The notes under the pieces are model-generated. The model did no database searches and had not been told where the DNA came from. It saw only the letters and a list, made by a program, of their open reading frames with translations. Below, one piece after another: positions 52,901-61,803 of a DNA stretch of 64,000 nt. Positions within the stretch are counted from its first letter, which is position 1. Every line of letters starts with the position of its first letter. The translations under genes and the position numbers were made by a program. The stretch covers positions 1-64,000 of the forward strand of contig JAZQFJ010000045.1 of NCBI GenBank assembly GCA_045539475.1, in the 5' to 3' direction. The DNA comes from SIG480 sp045539475. GTDB lineage: Bacteria > Bacillota > Clostridia > Oscillospirales > JAAYXM01.

Positions 52901-55900
52901 CCTGGAAGTGCGTAATCAATTCGCGGTTATATCCCGGAGAATTTTCCTTTCCGTTTCCGTCGCGGTCAATATCACCGATAAGTGACCCCATAAACATGCC
53001 ACCGGCAGCAGGAATAGTTCTCGGAATCTTACCTGTGTTTATACCGGAAGTTCCAGCAACCGGACCCGGAGCGAATATCCAATCAATCATCTCGATTGAT
53101 TCAGGTGCTCTGTTGAGAGAAACCGCTGCAGCTGCAACAGATTTCTGGTGCATACCGAAGTTACCCCAGTTTTTGCCGTATTTTGTTCGTTCGAATATTT
53201 TAAGAATAAGGTTTTCTTCGACATTCTTTCTTACTGCGCCGGGGCTGTCTTTAAGGTTAACCGGAATAAGCTCTCCACTTTCATCCTTAACCCAGTTGCC
53301 AAATTCATCCTTTTCATATTGCGGCGCTCTCTCGGAGAGATATTCAATTACCGCAGGGTCATTGTAAATCGGCTTAAACGCATCGTATGCCATTGCAAAA
53401 TCATAGGTCATAAATGTGGACCAGACAGGGTCAACGATTGTACCATAGTAATCGTCGCCGCGCCAGGTATGCCACTGGAACCAGTCATAGCCGGGGAAGA
53501 AGTCGGCAACTCTGTCGAGAAGAATTGCGCCCGCTCTTCCGTATTTCGCTTCACCCGTGTACACAAAAGCCGTGGCAAGAGAATTTATTGCCTTTCTGAT
53601 TATCTCATCTCCTGCATACCACAAGCCGTTGTGGATGAAGTATCCAATATAGGTATACTGTACCGGACCTTTATATGCTCCGTCTGTATACCACGCATAA
53701 CCTTCGTTATCATAGTAGCGTGGGTCATATCCCGGAACCTTTGTTACGTCTCCGCCCTCGCCGACAATTTCTTTTGCCTTTTCAATCGAAATATAGGGCA
53801 TTTTATATCCGAAGCCGTCGTCAACACCCCATCCCGCGATACCGAGCTTCGTGTCAAGCTCAGGATAAAGATCGTTTGTGAGATATCCACCCTTGACATT
53901 ATATCCGTAGTGGTCCTTCCACTCCTGGCTTTCGCGAGCCTCGTTCCAGGCATCAAGCTCTGCTGTCCACTCTGCCGTTCCGGGTGTCTTTGTTGTATAG
54001 CTCGGGAATTTGCCGATGTGCGAACACTCATTTCCCGCCTTTACATCCTCACAGACAAACTTTTCATGATGCTTCTGAAGTGCTCTGTCAATTGAGAATG
54101 TTCCATCGTCTGCAAGACCAAGCTTATAGAAGGAGCCAAAGTCGTTTGACGGGAACAGACGCTTACAATCCGGACACTGAACCTTCCACGGTCTGTTTAT
54201 AGGATCTGTATCAAATACCGCATTGTATTTCGTTCCGATATCCGCTCCGCAGTAACGGCAGAAGTTCTGCAACGGGTCGTACTTATGGCCGATATGGTAA
54301 AAACGCGGCAGACCTTCGGACACGACAAGCTCATACAGCAAATCAAGCTTTTCAACGTATTTCTCTGCTTCTGACTTAACAGCCTTTACCTCATCGCGAG
54401 CCCATGAATATCGCTGTGCGTTTTTCTTTGCGTTTTCGCGCTCCTCTAATGTGTATATCGTCGGGTCAACGGTTGCATCCCAAGTAACCTGGAGCGCAAG
54501 CGGCTTAATTACAATTCCTTCTGCCGCACCGTTTTTATAATCCGCGCTGACAGTTGCGGATATTACCGCAGTACCAACGCCGATACCGTAGACACTTCCG
54601 TCTTCTGAAAGCTCAACATATTCGGAGCCTTCAACGAGTTCCCATGTAATGAACTCGCCAGGAACTGTGAGTATATTTCCGCTGTTCATACGCGCGCTTA
54701 CACCAAGCTTTGACCCTCCGTAAACGTAAATAGACTCAGGAGCGGTAATCTTGATTCCGTTTTCAGCGATACCTGAATTGTCGGAAACCGAAACAGTAAA
54801 TTCGGCTTTCTTCGTTATGCCGTCATATGTTACTGTTGCGGTTATTTTTGCTTTACCTTCGCTGATACCGGTGATTGCACCGTTTTCATCAACCGTTGCA
54901 ATATCGGGATTTTCAGATTTGTATACGACAGCTGTAATATCGCCGTCTGCATATCCGATATCCTCACCCTTGACGGTTTTGAGCTTAAGCGTGGTGTTTA
55001 CCGTTTCACCAAGACCTAAAACATCGCTTCCGCTCTCCGTCACAATTTCTGCACTGCCTAAAGCGTTTTCGTCTGCAAACGTAAACGAATTCATATAAGC
55101 GGCATCACCGCCTGCCTTTGCTTCTCCGCTTTCGCTTACACGATAGACAACAAGATGCTCGCCTTCTGTAATTTCCTTTATGCCAAAGGGCTTTACGCAG
55201 CCGTCATTGTCTTCAACCTCAGAATAGAAATCCGCCGTTCCGACATAATATTCACTTGTCGGTACTGCATATTTGAGGATGTTGTTTTCAAACTCCTCTG
55301 TTGCAGGCATAACGTAAAGGTCGAGCGCCGCATTTCTCCAACGGCTTCTGAACATATCGCCTTCTGCAAGATATGTGCTGGTTTTAGGGAACTTAACCTT
55401 AAATGCAACGTATGAATTATAGAGATTTGTTCCCTGCCAGACTATCTGTGCAGATGTTTTCGGACCGTTAAGCAGTATATCGGGATATCTCGGATCAATG
55501 TTTTCCACACTGTGGAATATCCACGGGCGGAAATCCGTATATGATTTAATATCATTTACCCTGCTGTAGTTATCGGCGGGGTATGCACCCTGATTAAAGT
55601 TAATTGCAACAACGGATGAGGGTGGCACGTCTTCGCTGAAAACAACAATTTTTTCGGGTACACTCTCAATGATATTTCCGCGAATGTTGATTTTCGCCTT
55701 TACTTCAAAGGTTCCGGCCTTCGCCGCGCGGACACCATCTTCTGTCAGAGTTGCAACACCGTCTTCAGACTGATTCTGAATCTCAAGGCTTTCGATTGTT
55801 CCGCCGGGCAGAACCTTTCTGTTTACAAGCTCATAACCGGTTGTGAAGAGAAGCTCTTCGCCAAGCATAATCCTGTTGTTTGTGTAAAGATACGTTTTTG

Positions 55901-58418
55901 CTATTTTGTAATCATTATCAACGGTCAACTCGGTTTCACAATGGCTGACCGTTCCGTTGAGGATGACGCAGGTCTTAATTGTTCCTACGCCTTCGGAAAG
56001 AGCGATGAACTCTCCCTTCTCGGCGTCGTACTTAATGATATCCTTATCTTCCTCCGCAATCTCATAGATGAACTGCGCCCCTGCAAAGTCAACCATACCG
56101 CCACCGTCAAGCTTTCCCGTTACGGACTTGACGGTTACCGCTTCTCCCACACCTATTTCGTTCTCCGAAAGAGTTGTCGTTACCTGAATCTCTCTCGGCG
56201 TACCAACAAGGTTAATACTTCTGAGAATCGCATATTCCTGCACGGTATTTTTTCTGCTGTAGTGCTCTTTAACTATCATAAGATATTCTGCATATCCGGC
56301 GCTGTAGTCTAGTTCCTCTGATGCGACGAACTGTCCTGCAAAAGCGCGCCAGCCAACACCGCCGCTTGTGCCATACAAGTCAGCATCTCCCACAAGGTTC
56401 TCCGGTACGCAGTATGAACTGAGGTTGTTTGTTATGTCCGAGAAGGTCATATCTGAGGTATAGGGAAGCATATAAAGCTCCATACGTCCTGCGCTTGTAT
56501 ACTCACGACCTCTGACATCAACATTATATTTTCCGGGTGCCGGAACCTTCACCTTATATGCAACCCAGTCTCCGTTACGACCGGAAAGATCTGTCCAGCT
56601 GGCATTTGCTCCGAGATATGTTCCCGATGAGTCAGGTCTTGTTAGCCTTGCGGCAACCATACCCCACGGACGGTCTGTTCCGTAATCGCGCATAGCATAT
56701 GCTGAGAACTGCTCTTCCGTTAATGGAGTTCCTTTTACAGCTCCTTCGATTGCTAGCCCCGGAGAAAAATCTTCATACACACCGCTGTAGAAGAAGTAGT
56801 CCTGATTTACTCCGGAAAGGGGCGCCGGCGGTAAAACATTGATTGTAACATCAACAGACTTTGTTACGCCATCAAGTGTTCCGCTTACCGTTAGCGTCGC
56901 TTCACCCTCGGCAATGGCATAGATTTCTCCATCGCTTGGCTCAATAAGGGCGCCATTCTCATTGTCTGTAACTTCTACCGTAAACGAGCCCTTCACATCG
57001 GTGGTTTCCTCGTCATTTACAAACCATTTTATTTCAGGCGAAAGCTTGTCGCCTACGCACACCTCACCAAAATCCGCTTCGATTGCCGTAAGCTCGGGCG
57101 GTGCGATGTACGGTGTGAGAGTGAGTCCTTTTGTTTTAAAATATGTTGCCCAGCCATGAGTTGATGCCCCGGCTCCCTGAACAAGGCTTATAATGACATA
57201 ATATTCTCCCGAATCGAGATAAACATTGTCGTATTCACCTTGTACATTTACAGAGCTTCCGCTTGCTACCCAACCATCCTGAGAAGCAACGAGCTTCACG
57301 CCTGAGTCTGCAAAAATCTCCGGAAGATTCAGTGTTGCTGATTTCATTGTCCATTTGCTGTCCGCATAGGAAACGGGAACAAAATAAACATTGAGCTTTC
57401 CGTACTGTGCATACGTTGCATATACCATAGACGGTGTATATGTGCCCGAATTTTCAACTTTTGCCTTTAAAATGACCGCGTTATTATTTTCTCCAAGGGT
57501 AGTAGATACCGCACGGAAAGTCGTACCGTGGTCTTTTTCAGCATACATCAGCTGGGCATCCATGCCTATCTTGCTGTAATACATCCATTCGCCCGTCGAT
57601 ACCTTTTTATTGAGAGCGGCATAAGCGGTCATAGTAGTCATATCCACACTGCCGCTTGTATAACCCGCCTTTGCCTCTGCATTGAAGGAATATACAATGG
57701 GTGCTGATGCATCCGGTGCTATGTAAGGAGTGAGAGTAAATCCCTTTGTTCTGAAATAAGCATTTGATGCGTGTGAAGACTCTCCACTTCCTTCAAAAAG
57801 GCTTATAAGAACATAGTATTCTCCCGACTCCAGATGAACTCTATCATATTCACCTACTATATTTGCAGAACTTCCGCTTTTCACCCATCCATCCTGTGAA
57901 GCAACGAGCTTTACTCCGGAATCTGCAAACACTTCCGCAAGATTCAAGTCCGATGCACTCATTGTCCACTTGCTGTCTGCATAGGATACAGGAACAAAAT
58001 AAATGTTGAGTTTACCATACTGAGCGTATGTTGTATAAACCATAGACGGAGTATATGTTCCCGAATTTTCAACCTTTGCCTTCAGTATAAATGCATTGTT
58101 TCCGAGGTTTGTTTTTGCAGCTCTGAAGGTCGTACCACCATCTTTATCTGCGTACATCATGTATCCGTCCATTCTGTGGCAAATGCCCGAATACATCCAT
58201 GCACCCGTTGATATTGTACTGTCAAGCTGAGTATAATTCTTCATAAGTCGCATATCGACATTGGCAGCACTTGTATTTCCCGCCACTGCTTCTGCAATGA
58301 AGGAATACACAATAGGTGCAAGCTCCTCGCTGTCTTCCGCTCCGGCTGTCAGCACAACGCCCGGCAAAAGACCGATAAGCATTGAGAGCGCAAGAATAAC
58401 AGATAATATTCTTTTCAT
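49968..58418 (-). CDS. Giant SLH-anchored heparinase II/III-like polysaccharide lyase (2,816 aa)
   Basis: ATG at 58418 after AAGGAGG, with a signal peptide (about 1-26). Two near-identical tandem modules fill residues about 30-440, then a Big2 repeat, two more related modules (about 540-780 and 940-1110), and more Big2 repeats. A C-x2-C pair near 1383 and CPDC near 1412 resemble a zinc ribbon. An alpha-toroid (YGRAGAILLDRVADFFPGYDW) and a lyase domain with GHRDTLNLFADAYG near 1998 and SHNTVVVD near 2044 follow. A cadherin-like region leads to a linker with ten glycines. Three SLH repeats (about 2640-2816) bind the cell wall. It should eliminate at uronic acid residues of an outside polysaccharide; exact substrate unknown. 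Confidence 0.92.
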   Translation of the reverse strand: MKRILSVILALSMLIGLLPGVVLTAGAEDSEELAPIVYSFIAEAVAGNTSAANVDMRLMKNYTQLDSTISTGAWMYSGICHRMDGYMMYADKDGGTTFRAAKTNLGNNAFILKAKVENSGTYTPSMVYTTYAQYGKLNIYFVPVSYADSKWTMSASDLNLAEVFADSGVKLVASQDGWVKSGSSANIVGEYDRVHLESGEYYVLISLFEGSGESSHASNAYFRTKGFTLTPYIAPDASAPIVYSFNAEAKAGYTSGSVDMTTMTAYAALNKKVSTGEWMYYSKIGMDAQLMYAEKDHGTTFRAVSTTLGENNNAVILKAKVENSGTYTPSMVYATYAQYGKLNVYFVPVSYADSKWTMKSATLNLPEIFADSGVKLVASQDGWVASGSSVNVQGEYDNVYLDSGEYYVIISLVQGAGASTHGWATYFKTKGLTLTPYIAPPELTAIEADFGEVCVGDKLSPEIKWFVNDEETTDVKGSFTVEVTDNENGALIEPSDGEIYAIAEGEATLTVSGTLDGVTKSVDVTINVLPPAPLSGVNQDYFFYSGVYEDFSPGLAIEGAVKGTPLTEEQFSAYAMRDYGTDRPWGMVAARLTRPDSSGTYLGANASWTDLSGRNGDWVAYKVKVPAPGKYNVDVRGREYTSAGRMELYMLPYTSDMTFSDITNNLSSYCVPENLVGDADLYGTSGGVGWRAFAGQFVASEELDYSAGYAEYLMIVKEHYSRKNTVQEYAILRSINLVGTPREIQVTTTLSENEIGVGEAVTVKSVTGKLDGGGMVDFAGAQFIYEIAEEDKDIIKYDAEKGEFIALSEGVGTIKTCVILNGTVSHCETELTVDNDYKIAKTYLYTNNRIMLGEELLFTTGYELVNRKVLPGGTIESLEIQNQSEDGVATLTEDGVRAAKAGTFEVKAKINIRGNIIESVPEKIVVFSEDVPPSSVVAINFNQGAYPADNYSRVNDIKSYTDFRPWIFHSVENIDPRYPDILLNGPKTSAQIVWQGTNLYNSYVAFKVKFPKTSTYLAEGDMFRSRWRNAALDLYVMPATEEFENNILKYAVPTSEYYVGTADFYSEVEDNDGCVKPFGIKEITEGEHLVVYRVSESGEAKAGGDAAYMNSFTFADENALGSAEIVTESGSDVLGLGETVNTTLKLKTVKGEDIGYADGDITAVVYKSENPDIATVDENGAITGISEGKAKITATVTYDGITKKAEFTVSVSDNSGIAENGIKITAPESIYVYGGSKLGVSARMNSGNILTVPGEFITWELVEGSEYVELSEDGSVYGIGVGTAVISATVSADYKNGAAEGIVIKPLALQVTWDATVDPTIYTLEERENAKKNAQRYSWARDEVKAVKSEAEKYVEKLDLLYELVVSEGLPRFYHIGHKYDPLQNFCRYCGADIGTKYNAVFDTDPINRPWKVQCPDCKRLFPSNDFGSFYKLGLADDGTFSIDRALQKHHEKFVCEDVKAGNECSHIGKFPSYTTKTPGTAEWTAELDAWNEARESQEWKDHYGYNVKGGYLTNDLYPELDTKLGIAGWGVDDGFGYKMPYISIEKAKEIVGEGGDVTKVPGYDPRYYDNEGYAWYTDGAYKGPVQYTYIGYFIHNGLWYAGDEIIRKAINSLATAFVYTGEAKYGRAGAILLDRVADFFPGYDWFQWHTWRGDDYYGTIVDPVWSTFMTYDFAMAYDAFKPIYNDPAVIEYLSERAPQYEKDEFGNWVKDESGELIPVNLKDSPGAVRKNVEENLILKIFERTKYGKNWGNFGMHQKSVAAAAVSLNRAPESIEMIDWIFAPGPVAGTSGINTGKIPRTIPAAGGMFMGSLIGDIDRDGNGKENSPGYNRELITHFQGVAELLRGFELYPQADLYENPKFTKMFAAQIRLLLGGYYTSHTGDFGAIGGTGLAVVEDDILLAYKNTKQPILAQALYFLHETRGIELRGSILDDDPEQLTKDIEEVIETEGKLALPSDMLAGYGFAALRAGGEHDSASTSSYNNTHRDFAIYFGKNDMHGHRDTLNLFADAYGLNIAPDIGYPEQTGQQPNRVQWVSTTISHNTVVVDENEQETIKATQTPIHFDDSGRVKLMDISADVYSNTEEYRRSVVMVDVDDEISYGVDFFHIKGGDDHLYSFHSQSDEHTAISGLGDMEATPMYTDDKGNLYGTYAGPDVKYGPDPGGAGSEVYPKGYTWLRDVRTYNSVEKDFTVEFNVKDWKKVMDKKRDVRLRVTMLNDSPVSEVSFAKALPPQNKSNAHAGNLEYMLVRNRGTNLDTVFTTVFEPYDVTNKYIEKIEKVPMVREEDSKPGVLDAYSAVKVTLKNGRVDYIMYSTNNSVDYVIEDKINFRGFAGVISFDKEGKIIHSYLNDGEVLKLVGDTETEEAIAAYTGKVQSFTEDLSKENYIVYKPDNEIALNDTKAANEALAGKFVYVENDGVRNGAYRIESASVEDGNIKLNIGDVSLIRSYVDVNNTARGYVYNIDEGQTLRIPVSSIYDSAPNVVQPKNYTTSAGSSISIPISAYSPAGRAIWAVGTSLPRGATVSANDMTVTWKPDSSQVGDNHFAITVTDGITETTVHFTVTVYGSTTSKPSADDNQSTDNSGSTDDTTTPSGGGGGGGGGGDAAPTDKQEAPDGTENGETADDANTAPDASGETDTIRFTDLSNHAWAESAINYLAEDGIIKGTSASTFSPSANITRADFALLLVRAFKLASDNTENFADVNENDYFASELAIARNAGIVNGIGDNKYAPRNTITRQDMMVIVYRALYSMEKITAAEDEPQAADFNEVADYAKEAVSALVKAELVNGKNGLIDPLANTTRAEVAVLIKRILDYIA
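57098..57715 (-). repeat. Module repeat copy 2 of the giant lyase
   Basis: About 600 bases coding for the APIVYSF...TLTP module (about 205 residues), highly similar to the next copy and to 60240-60835 in the neighbouring gene. Shared blocks include SGTYTPSMVY, YGKLN and VPVSYADSKWTM. Boundaries are approximate. Confidence 0.8.
57716..58330 (-). repeat. Module repeat copy 1 of the giant lyase
   Basis: Tandem partner of the repeat at 57098-57715, directly after the signal peptide. Boundaries are approximate. Confidence 0.8.
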
Positions 58419-58452
58419 TTTTTCCTCCTTGTGGAAATGTGTAAGGGGCAAG

Positions 58453-58484
58453 CAAGCCTCCCTCCGTGTGTGAAGGGAGGCTTG
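58453..58484 (-). promoter_or_regulatory. Intergenic stem-loop between the 1,025-residue protein and giant lyase genes
   Basis: CAAGCCTCCCT and AGGGAGGCTTG form a perfect 11-base-pair stem, six bases past the stop codon. The run of Ts is on the plus strand only. Confidence 0.55.
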
Positions 58485-58489
58485 TTTTT

Positions 58490-61400
58490 TTAGTCGCTGT
58501 ATACTACTTTGTATTCACTGCCATCCTGATAAATCATATATCCGCGTGCTGCTGTCTGCGTGCTGTTTGCAGGCTTTGCGGTAAACTGACCGTGGCCGGT
58601 AGTTCCGCCCTTTTCCTGTGAAACTGCCTTATATTCGCAGCTGTCAACCGTTCCGCCTTCGCTGCCACCAAAGAGTATACCGACTTCGACAATTGTCTTT
58701 CCGCCTGCATCGTATTCTATCATGTATGCATTTGTGCCGGTTGAGTCTGTCTTGACCGCCTTGTCAAGCACAACAAGCGGCTGTGCCGTGCCTTCAACAT
58801 AAGTAATTTTTTCTACGTTGTCCCATACATAATATTCGTATGTTGTGCCGAAGCCTACGCGTACATCGTCACGATACCAGACAACAGAATCCTTATCATT
58901 GTAGGTTCTTGTAATCTTTGTGTCGTATTTGAGATCTTCTACACCGTCAACGGTAAATCTGTCGCCTGTGTCTTCGAACACCGCAACTGCACGGGTAACC
59001 GGTGCTGTAAGAACTGTTTCGGAAAGTTTTGTATCCTTTGCCGTGAACCAGTCAAGGAACTTAAATCCCGTAAGGCTCGGTGCGGCAGGAGCCTCTACTT
59101 TATCGTCAACAACATTGACAGTTGTAATATATTCGCGGTTTCCGTTGAAGAACTCAACTATCTTTGCATCCTCTTCTACATTCGGTGTGTAAACCGCTGT
59201 AAGGTAAGTGTTTGTGATAAGCTTATAGGTAAAGCTTGGCTCTGTTGAAACAAGCTCACCTTGTTCTTCCGTTCCGCGTACCCAACGGCGGAAGGTATAA
59301 CCTTCTATCTCCGGAGCTTCGATTTCAACCTCGTCGCCGCGTCTGTACTGACTACCCTCAACCGTAATTTCCTTGTTGACATTGTCTGTAAGCGCAAGGG
59401 AAACATACTGATTTTCTACGTCTTCGCTGAGCGCCGACACCCAATCAAGCTCAAGGCTCTCTAACATTGCAAAAGCTTTGCCCTCGGAATCGTTACCGTT
59501 TCCTAACTCGGATATGAGGACGATAACGTAATATTCATCATCAGAAAGCTTAATGGGGTTTCCAGATTTCTTCTCGTCCGAGGTGCTCATATCTGCAGAA
59601 ACAACGAGCTTTACACCGGCGGTGTCAGCAGCAATATCCGCCAAGTTTGTACCATTCGCCATTGACCATCTTGCATTGGCATACGCAGCAGGTACGATGT
59701 ATGTGTTTACGATTGAATTGTTGGTTCTTGCATCCCAAGTCACAGCCGGTGTGTATATGCCGGGGTTTTCAACGGGAATTTTCAGAACATATCCGCCGTT
59801 TCCGATATATGTGCCATTAACTCTGAAATTCAATCCGTAATCAGTCACACTGCCTGTCTCGATGTTCGTTTTGCACATATATCTCCACGGAGCGGAAACT
59901 GCTGAATCAATATTTGTATATCTCATAAGCTCTAATAATGTTCCGTCGGTGGCTTGCTTTGTGAATACATACTTTACATCTCTTGAAACGGTTATATCAA
60001 TAGTGCTTGTAAATTCAACACCGCATGAGGATGCCGTTACCTGAATGGTTGCTGTGCCTTCTTCAACGCCGGTGACAACACCGCTGTTATCTACTGTTGC
60101 AACGGAAGGGGCAAGGCTCTTATATGTAACACTGCTTGTAGGAGCAGTATTTCCTGCCTCATTCTTAAGAGCCACAGAAACAGTTGCCGTCTCGCGGACT
60201 TTTACGGTATCCTTAGAAGCTGTGAGAGCAACCGCGGACTGAGGTGTGAGAGTAAGACCTTTTGTTTTGAAATAAGCATTTGACACGTGAGTTGATACCC
60301 CATTTCCTTCAAAAAGGCTTATAAGAACATAATATTCTCCCGAACCGAGATACACATCGCCGTATTCACCTGTTATATTCGCAGTGCTTCCACTACTTAC
60401 CCAACCGTTCTGGGAAGCGACAAGCTTTACCCCCTCGTCACCGAACACCTCTGCAAGATTTAAGTTTGTATCGCTCATTGTCCATTTGCTGTCCGCATAG
60501 GAAACAGGAACAAAGTAAATATTCAATTTTCCGTACTGAGAATACGTCGTGTAAACCATAGACGGCGTATATGTTCCCGAATTTTCAACCTTTGCCTTTA
60601 AGATAAACGCGTTATTTCCGAGATTGCCCTTTGCAGCACGGAAGGTTGCACCACCATCTGCATCAGGATACATTGTATATCCGTCCATTCTGTGACAGAA
60701 ACCCGAGTACATCCATGCACCTGTTGAAATGCTGCTGTCAAGCTGAGTATAATCTTTCATAAATCTCATATCCTGACTGGCAACACCAGCCTTTACTGCC
60801 TCTGCAACAAAAGAATATACAACAGGTGCAGCTTCAACTGCATCCTCAGATGTGAGAGTAAGCTTTGTAAGCATACCCCAGATGTTGCTGGCATCTTCCG
60901 TTCCGGGGGACGGGTCAGTAGTGCTGTCGCTTGCAACTACAAACATATAATAATCTCCGGCAAAGAGATATACATTTTCTGCAAGCTCATCATCAGCCCC
61001 CGTTGCATTGTAACATGCATCGTAAGAAGCGATATGCTTTACAGAAGCTGCAGGATCATTCATTGACGATACTGCTATTGCTGCCTGAATGCCGCCGATT
61101 GTCGCTACATTCCAGCCCTTTGCTGTCACAACATCCTTGCTTACAAGATATATATCAGTCCACTCATTGTTGTAATAGTTTTTATAGCCCGAAACCGACG
61201 CAGTATATGATCCGGATGCCGGAACATTTATGGTAAATACCACTGCATTGTTATTAGGAGTTATCCCGGCGCGAGCGGTCTTGAAGTAGAGACCGTTATC
61301 CTGGAATGGGGCATTGTCTACGTTTATCAGGCGCTCAAACTTCCAGTAGTTTGACTTTTCTTCGTTAACGGTATAATTGTTGACATCTGAGTATTTTACA

Positions 61401-61567
61401 GTATCCGTGCCGTGAGGCGTACCGTCAGGCTCTAAAAGAGCTGTGCATCTAAAATCATACTCGAGAGTGGTTGTGGTCGCCTCACCCTCTGCCGCAAATA
61501 CCGTCGGAAGCATACCTCCTATCATGCATATTGTGAGTAGAAATGCTAAAAGTCTTTTGCTTTTCAT
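58490..61567 (-). CDS. Secreted modular surface protein (1,025 aa) sharing modules with the giant lyase
   Basis: ATG at 61567 after AAGGAGG, with a signal peptide (about 1-25). Three modules of the type repeated in the lyase fill residues about 25-230, 235-440 and 530-720 (the second is almost identical in DNA to the lyase copies). A Big2 repeat (VKVRETATVSVALKN) lies between them. Two InlB/Flg_new-type repeats follow (YTFRRWVRG, FKFLDWFT), then a C-terminal module (EVGILFGGSEGG, ARGYMIYQDGSEYKVVYSD) like that of the 542-residue protein. No enzyme motif or SLH domain is visible. It probably binds polysaccharide at the cell surface for the lyase encoded downstream. Confidence 0.82.
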   Translation of the reverse strand: MKSKRLLAFLLTICMIGGMLPTVFAAEGEATTTTLEYDFRCTALLEPDGTPHGTDTVKYSDVNNYTVNEEKSNYWKFERLINVDNAPFQDNGLYFKTARAGITPNNNAVVFTINVPASGSYTASVSGYKNYYNNEWTDIYLVSKDVVTAKGWNVATIGGIQAAIAVSSMNDPAASVKHIASYDACYNATGADDELAENVYLFAGDYYMFVVASDSTTDPSPGTEDASNIWGMLTKLTLTSEDAVEAAPVVYSFVAEAVKAGVASQDMRFMKDYTQLDSSISTGAWMYSGFCHRMDGYTMYPDADGGATFRAAKGNLGNNAFILKAKVENSGTYTPSMVYTTYSQYGKLNIYFVPVSYADSKWTMSDTNLNLAEVFGDEGVKLVASQNGWVSSGSTANITGEYGDVYLGSGEYYVLISLFEGNGVSTHVSNAYFKTKGLTLTPQSAVALTASKDTVKVRETATVSVALKNEAGNTAPTSSVTYKSLAPSVATVDNSGVVTGVEEGTATIQVTASSCGVEFTSTIDITVSRDVKYVFTKQATDGTLLELMRYTNIDSAVSAPWRYMCKTNIETGSVTDYGLNFRVNGTYIGNGGYVLKIPVENPGIYTPAVTWDARTNNSIVNTYIVPAAYANARWSMANGTNLADIAADTAGVKLVVSADMSTSDEKKSGNPIKLSDDEYYVIVLISELGNGNDSEGKAFAMLESLELDWVSALSEDVENQYVSLALTDNVNKEITVEGSQYRRGDEVEIEAPEIEGYTFRRWVRGTEEQGELVSTEPSFTYKLITNTYLTAVYTPNVEEDAKIVEFFNGNREYITTVNVVDDKVEAPAAPSLTGFKFLDWFTAKDTKLSETVLTAPVTRAVAVFEDTGDRFTVDGVEDLKYDTKITRTYNDKDSVVWYRDDVRVGFGTTYEYYVWDNVEKITYVEGTAQPLVVLDKAVKTDSTGTNAYMIEYDAGGKTIVEVGILFGGSEGGTVDSCEYKAVSQEKGGTTGHGQFTAKPANSTQTAARGYMIYQDGSEYKVVYSD
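60240..60835 (-). repeat. Module repeat copy in the 1,025-residue protein gene
   Basis: Close DNA copy of the repeats at 57098-58330, for example in the segment coding SGTYTPSMVYTTYSQYGKLN. It indicates recent duplication or gene conversion between adjacent genes. Confidence 0.8.
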
Positions 61568-61803
61568 TTTAAACTCCTCCTTGTAATTTAAAGGCATAAT
61601 TGCCCTTTGATACAATAATACTATTTTTCTTGTGCCCATTCAACCGATACCCTTTACACATCGGGCAAATATAATCTTTGACACTTCCGAAAACATATGC
61701 CGTACCCCAAGCGAAAAGCCCGGGGTATAGCAAATGTTTTACGAAAAGGTCAAGGTGCAAACAAACGCAGAAACTATCGAAAAACAATAAATAAATATTT
61801 ATT
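61568..61803 (-). promoter_or_regulatory. Promoter region of the surface-protein/lyase operon
   Basis: TTGAAT (61638-61643) and TATTAT (61615-61620) on the minus strand are 17 bases apart. A GC-rich hairpin (ACCCC/GGGGT with GC/GC inside, near 61700-61724) lies upstream, without a T-run. No gene is seen. Confidence 0.6.

Noticed and set aside
51702..54095. Long plus-strand open frames (up to ~315 codons) antisense to the giant lyase
   Set aside because: They lie wholly opposite a well-supported reading frame, show no coherent domains and have no good ribosome sites.
61700..61724. Terminator upstream of the 1,025-residue protein gene
   Set aside because: The GC stem has no T-tract on either strand; listed only as part of the control region.
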